Source: Planctomycetota bacterium
Lineage (GTDB): Bacteria; Planctomycetota; PLA2
Length of the DNA stretch: 9,329 bases
Assembly (NCBI GenBank): GCA_023150495.1
Contig: JAKLKT010000083.1
Coordinates: forward strand, 1 to 9,329
Direction of reading: 5' to 3'
Shown here: positions 5,641 through 9,329 of the stretch, in pieces
How the letters are laid out: the number at the start of each line of letters is the position of its first letter
Numbering within the stretch: the stretch's first letter is position 1
Translations under genes and position numbers: made by a program
Notes under the pieces: model-generated
Told to the model about the DNA's origin: nothing
The model's input: only the letters and a program-made list of their open reading frames with translations
The model's database searches: none

Positions 5641-8121
5641 CTACCCGTTGCCCGCAAGCGGGCGCACGTTCCAGATCCCCTCGCAGTACTCCCGGATCGA
5701 GCGGTCGGACGAGAACCGGCCCGACCGGGCCGTATTGAGGATCGACATGCGCGTCCACGCCTCCTCGTCCGCGTAGGCAGCGCCCGCGTGCCTTTGCGCG
5801 TCGACATAAGCGCGGTAGTCCGCGAGGGCCATGTACTCGTCATGCTGGAGCAGCGAGTCCACGATCGGCCGGAAGAGGTCGCGGTCGCCGCGCGAGAAGG
5901 AGCCCGAGCCGATCAGGTTCAGCGCGTCGCGCAGCTCTTCGTCGGACTCGTAGCACTCGCGCGGCGCGTAGCCCTGCGCCTTCCGCGCGGCCACCTCGTC
6001 CACGGTGAGACCGAAGAGGAAGAAGTTCTCCGAGCCGACCGCCTCCCGGATCTCGACGTTCGCGCCGTCGAGCGTGCCGATCGTCAATGCACCGTTCAAC
6101 GCGAACTTCATGTTGCCCGTGCCCGAGGCCTCCTTGCCGGCCATCGAGATCTGCTCCGAGAGGTCGGCTGCGGGGTAGATCCGCTGCCCGACCTTCACGT
6201 TGAAGTCGGGCACGAACGCGACCTTCAGGCGCGAGGAGACGGCGGGATCGCCGTTGACGACCTCCGCGACGCCGTGGATGAGCCGGATGACGAGCTTCGC
6301 CATCGCGTAGCCCGGCGCGGCCTTGCCCCCGAAGATCACCGTCCTCGGCGGCGCGTCGGCGCCGCGCTTCAGCCGGCTCCAGAGCGTGATCACGTGGAGC
6401 ACGTTCAGGTGCTGGCGCTTGTACTCGTGGAACCGCTTCACCTGGACGTCGAAGAACGACGACGGGTCGACGGCGACCCCCGTGCGGTCGCGGATGAGCG
6501 CGGCGAGGTCCTCCTTGTTCCGCCGCTTCGCCTCGCGCCACTCGCGGCGGAAGGAGGCGTCCTGCGCGAGCGGCTCGAGCCTCGGCAGCTCCTCATCGGT
6601 GTGCGTGAGCCACCGGCCCCCGAGCCCCCCCGTGATCAGGGCCGAGAGGCGCGGGTTGGAGAGCGCCACCCAGCGCCTCGGCGTGACGCCGTTCGTCACG
6701 TTCCGGAACTTCTCCGGCGAGAACGCGTGGAAGTCGGAGAGCACCGTCCTCTTCAGCAGCTCCGAGTGCAGCGCCGCGACCCCGTTGATCGCGTGGCTCC
6801 CCACGCAGGCGAGGTGCGCCATGCGGACCGACTTCTGGCCCCCCTCGTCGATGAGCGAGAGCCGCGCGACGCGCGCGTCGTCGCCGGGGAAGCGGGCCCG
6901 GACATCGTCGAGGAACCGCCGGTTGATCTCGTAGATGATCTCGAGGTGGCGCGGCAGCTCCGCGCCGAAGAGCGGCACCGGCCAGCGCTCGAGCGCCTCG
7001 GGCAGCAGCGTGTGGTTCGTGTAGGAGAGCGTCTCCCGCGTGATCTTCCACGCGCGGTCCCAGTCGACGCCGTGCTCGTCCACGAGGAGCCGCATCAGCT
7101 CCGCGACGGCGACCGCGGGATGCGTGTCGTTCATCTGCATGGCCCAGGCGTCGGGCAGCTCGTCGAGGCTCCGGCCTCGCGAGAGGTGGACGCGGATCAC
7201 GTCCTGGAGCGAGCAGGAGACGAAGAAGTACTGCTGCGAGAGGCGCAGCCTCTTCCCGATCGCCGGCTCGTCGTTCGGGTAGAGGACCTTGGAGATCGTC
7301 TCGGAAGCGAGCTTCTCCTGGACGGCGCCGACGTAGTCGCCGGTGTTGAACGCCGCGAAGTCGAACGACTCGACCGCCTCCGCCTTCCAGAGGCGCAGCA
7401 GGTCGACCGTCCGCGCGCCGTAGCCGGGGACCGGCGTGTCGTACGCGGTGCCCCGGACCACGCGCTGCGGGATCCACCGGACGCGCTGCGCGCCCTTCTC
7501 GTCCGCATACGTCTCCGTGCGCCCGCCGAGCTTCACCTGGAAGCAGATCTCCGGGCGCTCGATCTCCCACGGGTTGCCGCGGCGGAGCCACTTGTCGGTG
7601 AGCTCCACCTGCGCGCCGTCCCGGATCGCCTGGTCGAAGATGCCGAACTCGTAGCGGATGCCGAAGCCGATCGCCGGGACGTCGAGGGTCGCGAGCGAGT
7701 CCATGAAGCAGGCAGCGAGGCGGCCGAGGCCGCCGTTGCCGAGCCCCGGCTCCTCCTCCTCCTCGATCAGATGGTCGAGCTCGAGGCCCAGCTCCGACGC
7801 GGCCTCCCGCGCGGCGTCGAGCATCCCGAGGTTCAGGAGGCCGTTCCCGAGGTGGGGGCCCATGAGGAACTCGGCGGAGAGGTAGCAGACCGACTTCGCC
7901 TTCTCCTCCGTGATCGTGCGGATCGTCTCCATCCACCGGTCCACGAGGCGGTCGCGCACCGTGTAGGCGAACGCCTTGTACCAGTCGTGGCGCGTGGCGA
8001 TCTCGGGCAGGCGTCCGAGCGCGTAGCGCAGGTTGTCGAGGACGGCGCGGGCGATCGCCGCGGCTCCCGTCCCCGTCCTCGTGTCGTCCTTGGCCGCGGC
8101 CGCGCGCTTCCTCGCTCCCAT
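5641..8121 (-). CDS. glgP: Glycogen/starch alpha-glucan phosphorylase (GT35)
   Basis: Cytoplasmic PLP enzyme that releases glucose-1-phosphate from the non-reducing ends of glycogen or maltodextrin using phosphate. It has 826 residues, close to E. coli GlgP (815). Motifs in order: YLSAEFLMG (80-88), GLGNGGLGRLAACFMDSLA (126-144), GFGIRYEFGIF (152-162), MQMNDTHPA (329-337), NVTNGVTPRRW (474-484), VQVKRFHEYKRQ (559-570) and the PLP-lysine signature EASGTGNMKFALN (664-676) with Lys672, then GTLDGANVEI (682-691). The start at 8121 is chosen because residues 1-10 lead straight into the family N-terminus and AGGGGG (8136-8131) sits 9 nt upstream; the frame is open further up, but that would overlap the phosphofructokinase gene by about 170 nt. 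The N-terminus is short and lacks an obvious counterpart of the animal phosphorylation site. The gene follows phosphofructokinase by 16 nt, surely one transcript. No frameshift or missing catalytic residue seen. Confidence 0.97.
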   Translation of the reverse strand: MGARKRAAAAKDDTRTGTGAAAIARAVLDNLRYALGRLPEIATRHDWYKAFAYTVRDRLVDRWMETIRTITEEKAKSVCYLSAEFLMGPHLGNGLLNLGMLDAAREAASELGLELDHLIEEEEEPGLGNGGLGRLAACFMDSLATLDVPAIGFGIRYEFGIFDQAIRDGAQVELTDKWLRRGNPWEIERPEICFQVKLGGRTETYADEKGAQRVRWIPQRVVRGTAYDTPVPGYGARTVDLLRLWKAEAVESFDFAAFNTGDYVGAVQEKLASETISKVLYPNDEPAIGKRLRLSQQYFFVSCSLQDVIRVHLSRGRSLDELPDAWAMQMNDTHPAVAVAELMRLLVDEHGVDWDRAWKITRETLSYTNHTLLPEALERWPVPLFGAELPRHLEIIYEINRRFLDDVRARFPGDDARVARLSLIDEGGQKSVRMAHLACVGSHAINGVAALHSELLKRTVLSDFHAFSPEKFRNVTNGVTPRRWVALSNPRLSALITGGLGGRWLTHTDEELPRLEPLAQDASFRREWREAKRRNKEDLAALIRDRTGVAVDPSSFFDVQVKRFHEYKRQHLNVLHVITLWSRLKRGADAPPRTVIFGGKAAPGYAMAKLVIRLIHGVAEVVNGDPAVSSRLKVAFVPDFNVKVGQRIYPAADLSEQISMAGKEASGTGNMKFALNGALTIGTLDGANVEIREAVGSENFFLFGLTVDEVAARKAQGYAPRECYESDEELRDALNLIGSGSFSRGDRDLFRPIVDSLLQHDEYMALADYRAYVDAQRHAGAAYADEEAWTRMSILNTARSGRFSSDRSIREYCEGIWNVRPLAGNG

Positions 8122-8130
8122 GCCCCCGGA

Positions 8131-8136
8131 CCCCCT
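8131..8136 (-). promoter_or_regulatory. Ribosome-binding site that sets the glycogen phosphorylase start
   Basis: On the minus strand AGGGGG lies 9 nt ahead of ATG 8121 and just after the phosphofructokinase TGA (8140-8138). This supports the 826-residue start over longer in-frame alternatives. Confidence 0.5.
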
Positions 8137-8137
8137 C

Positions 8138-9329
8138 TCATTCCATCCGCGCGGGCTGCCCCGTCGCGGCAAGGACCGCGCGCCAGAGCCAGCCGCACGG
8201 GTCGATCTTCTTGCGTTCGCGCGTGGCGAGCGGGATCGGCACGTGCGTGAACTCGTTCCGCCAGTGGCCGACGACCATGTCGGTGCGCCCCGCCATGCCC
8301 GCATGCACCGCGTTCTGGCCGAGGACGGAGCAGAACGCCGCGTCGAACGGGTTCGCGGGCACGCTCCGGATCGTGTAGCTCGGGTCGATGTACTTGACGC
8401 TCCCGAGCCGCTTGCCGATCTCGTCGCGGAGCCACGTGCCGACGTCGCGCGTCTTCGCGTTGCCCGACGCGTCCTTGCCGACGACGGCGCCAGGGAGGTC
8501 CATGCCCGCCCCCTCCGCGACGACGACGACCGCGTGGCCGCGCTTCTCGATCCGCCGTTCGAGCGCCGCGAGGAACCCGTCGATCGTGAACGGCACCTCG
8601 GGAACGAGGCAGAAGTTCACCTGCGGGTCGGCGAGCGTGGCGAAGGCGGCGATGAAGCCCGAGTCGCGCCCCATGAGCTTGACGAGGCCGACGCCGTTCC
8701 GCGCCCCCTTCGCCTCGGCGTGCGCAGCCTGCGTCGCGCGGCGCGCCTCGGAGACCGCGGTCTGGAACCCGAACGACGTCTGGATGCACGAGATGTCGTT
8801 GTCGATCGTCTTCGGGATGCCGATGACCGCGAGGTCGAGGCCGCGGCGGCGCGCCTCGTCGGTGATCGCGTGCGCGCCCTTGAGCGTGCCGTCGCCGCCG
8901 ACCGCGAAGAGGATGCCGATGCGCATCCTCTGGAGCGTGTCGACCATCTCGCCGATGTCCTGGTTGCCGCGCGACGAGGCGAGGATGGTGCCGCCGTGCT
9001 CGTGGATGGTGCTGACGACGGCGGGCGTGAGCTGGAGCGGCTCGTGGCCGTGGCGCGGCGCGAGCCCCTCGTAGCCGTAGCGGAACCCGACGGTGCCAGA
9101 GACGCCGTACTGGTAGTGGAGCGCGAGGACGACGGCGCGGATGACGTCGTTGAGGCCGGGGCAGAGCCCGCCGCAGGTGACGATGCCGCAGCGGAGGTGC
9201 CGCGGGTCGAAGTGGATGCGCGCGCGCGGGCCCGCCATCTCGAACTGCGGCGGCTCGCCGGCCGCGCGGACGTCGTCGAGCGACGCGTCGAAGAGGACGC
9301 GGTCGCGGTCGTCGACGAACGGGACGTCC
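8138..9329 (-). CDS. ATP-dependent 6-phosphofructokinase, TP0108/plant-like group (5' end outside window)
   Basis: Cytoplasmic enzyme that phosphorylates fructose-6-phosphate to fructose-1,6-bisphosphate, the committed step of glycolysis. The frame stays open to the right edge: 396 residues are visible and 30 of them, including FVDDRDRVLFDASLDDVRAA, lie before the internal Met at 9238 and look like genuine family sequence, so the true start is off the window. Counting from that Met: GIVTCGGLCPGLNDVIR (18-34), the phosphate-donor loop AVGGDGTLKGAH (112-123), the catalytic IPKTIDNDI (141-149) with Asp146, MGRDSGFIA (189-197), PEVPF (213-217), AEGAG (241-245) and IDPSYTIRSVPANPFDA (284-300). GGDGT (Gly, not Asp, at the second-last position) together with PKTIDND (Lys, not Gly) is the combination of plant and spirochaete TP0108-type ATP enzymes; PPi enzymes have GGDD. 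Donor use is therefore predicted as ATP, by inference. It heads or belongs to an operon with glycogen phosphorylase 16 nt downstream. Confidence 0.95.
   Translation of the reverse strand, partial: DVPFVDDRDRVLFDASLDDVRAAGEPPQFEMAGPRARIHFDPRHLRCGIVTCGGLCPGLNDVIRAVVLALHYQYGVSGTVGFRYGYEGLAPRHGHEPLQLTPAVVSTIHEHGGTILASSRGNQDIGEMVDTLQRMRIGILFAVGGDGTLKGAHAITDEARRRGLDLAVIGIPKTIDNDISCIQTSFGFQTAVSEARRATQAAHAEAKGARNGVGLVKLMGRDSGFIAAFATLADPQVNFCLVPEVPFTIDGFLAALERRIEKRGHAVVVVAEGAGMDLPGAVVGKDASGNAKTRDVGTWLRDEIGKRLGSVKYIDPSYTIRSVPANPFDAAFCSVLGQNAVHAGMAGRTDMVVGHWRNEFTHVPIPLATRERKKIDPCGWLWRAVLAATGQPARME

Noticed and set aside
3767..5758. 663-codon minus-strand frame across the lipoprotein and membrane-protein genes
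   Set aside because: Low-complexity Arg/Pro/Gly composition and overlap with two frames having signal peptide and membrane helices; shadow of those genes.
5788..8250. 820-codon plus-strand frame antisense to glycogen phosphorylase
   Set aside because: Composed of Arg, Val, Glu, Leu and Asp as expected from the reverse complement of a high-GC gene; no family motif.
8122..8304. Upstream in-frame start for glycogen phosphorylase at 8304
   Set aside because: The extra 61 residues are Arg/Ser-rich, overlap the phosphofructokinase coding region and do not resemble the family N-terminus.
9236..9238. ATG 9238 as the start of phosphofructokinase
   Set aside because: The frame is open to the window edge and the 30 preceding residues resemble the family's N-terminal extension.

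Overview
This is a very GC-rich window with strong G/C bias at third codon positions, from a bacterium. A long HAE1-type RND pump gene and an outer-membrane-style lipoprotein gene point to a Gram-negative envelope. The spirochaete/plant-like ('TP0108-type') phosphofructokinase and the codon use would fit Acidobacteriota, a myxobacterium or deltaproteobacterium, or a related lineage. No gene here fixes the taxon, so this is only a guess. I see no tRNA, rRNA, CRISPR array, insertion sequence or phage gene.

Plus-strand half (1-3794). The window opens inside an RND efflux transporter gene: its C-terminal half, ending at 1530. A perfect 12-bp hairpin lies 12 nt after its stop. About 450 bases without a recognisable gene follow, then a monocistronic DUF1801 (YdhG-like) gene (2013-2504) with its own extended -10 promoter and an 8-bp dyad just upstream. 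A 195-nt leader, containing a candidate promoter and a small Arg-rich ORF, precedes a Ca2+/H+ antiporter gene (2700-3794).

Minus-strand half (9329-3802, read right to left). A phosphofructokinase gene, cut by the right edge, is followed after 16 nt by a glycogen phosphorylase gene. The pair could move glucose units from glycogen into glycolysis: glucose-1-phosphate, then glucose-6-phosphate and fructose-6-phosphate by enzymes not in the window, then fructose-1,6-bisphosphate. Downstream are an uncharacterised lipoprotein gene with its own candidate promoter and an uncharacterised two-helix membrane protein gene, separated by a 45-nt spacer that holds a striking G-run tract. The last gene converges on the antiporter gene with only 7 nt between the stop codons.

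Nothing in the window amounts to an obvious new system. The points most worth checking are three candidate -10 boxes of form GCTANNNTC that lie very close to start codons (possible leaderless or short-leader transcripts), the G-quadruplex-like tract between the two uncharacterised genes, the altered second cation-binding motif of the antiporter, and the pairing of the lipoprotein and membrane protein.
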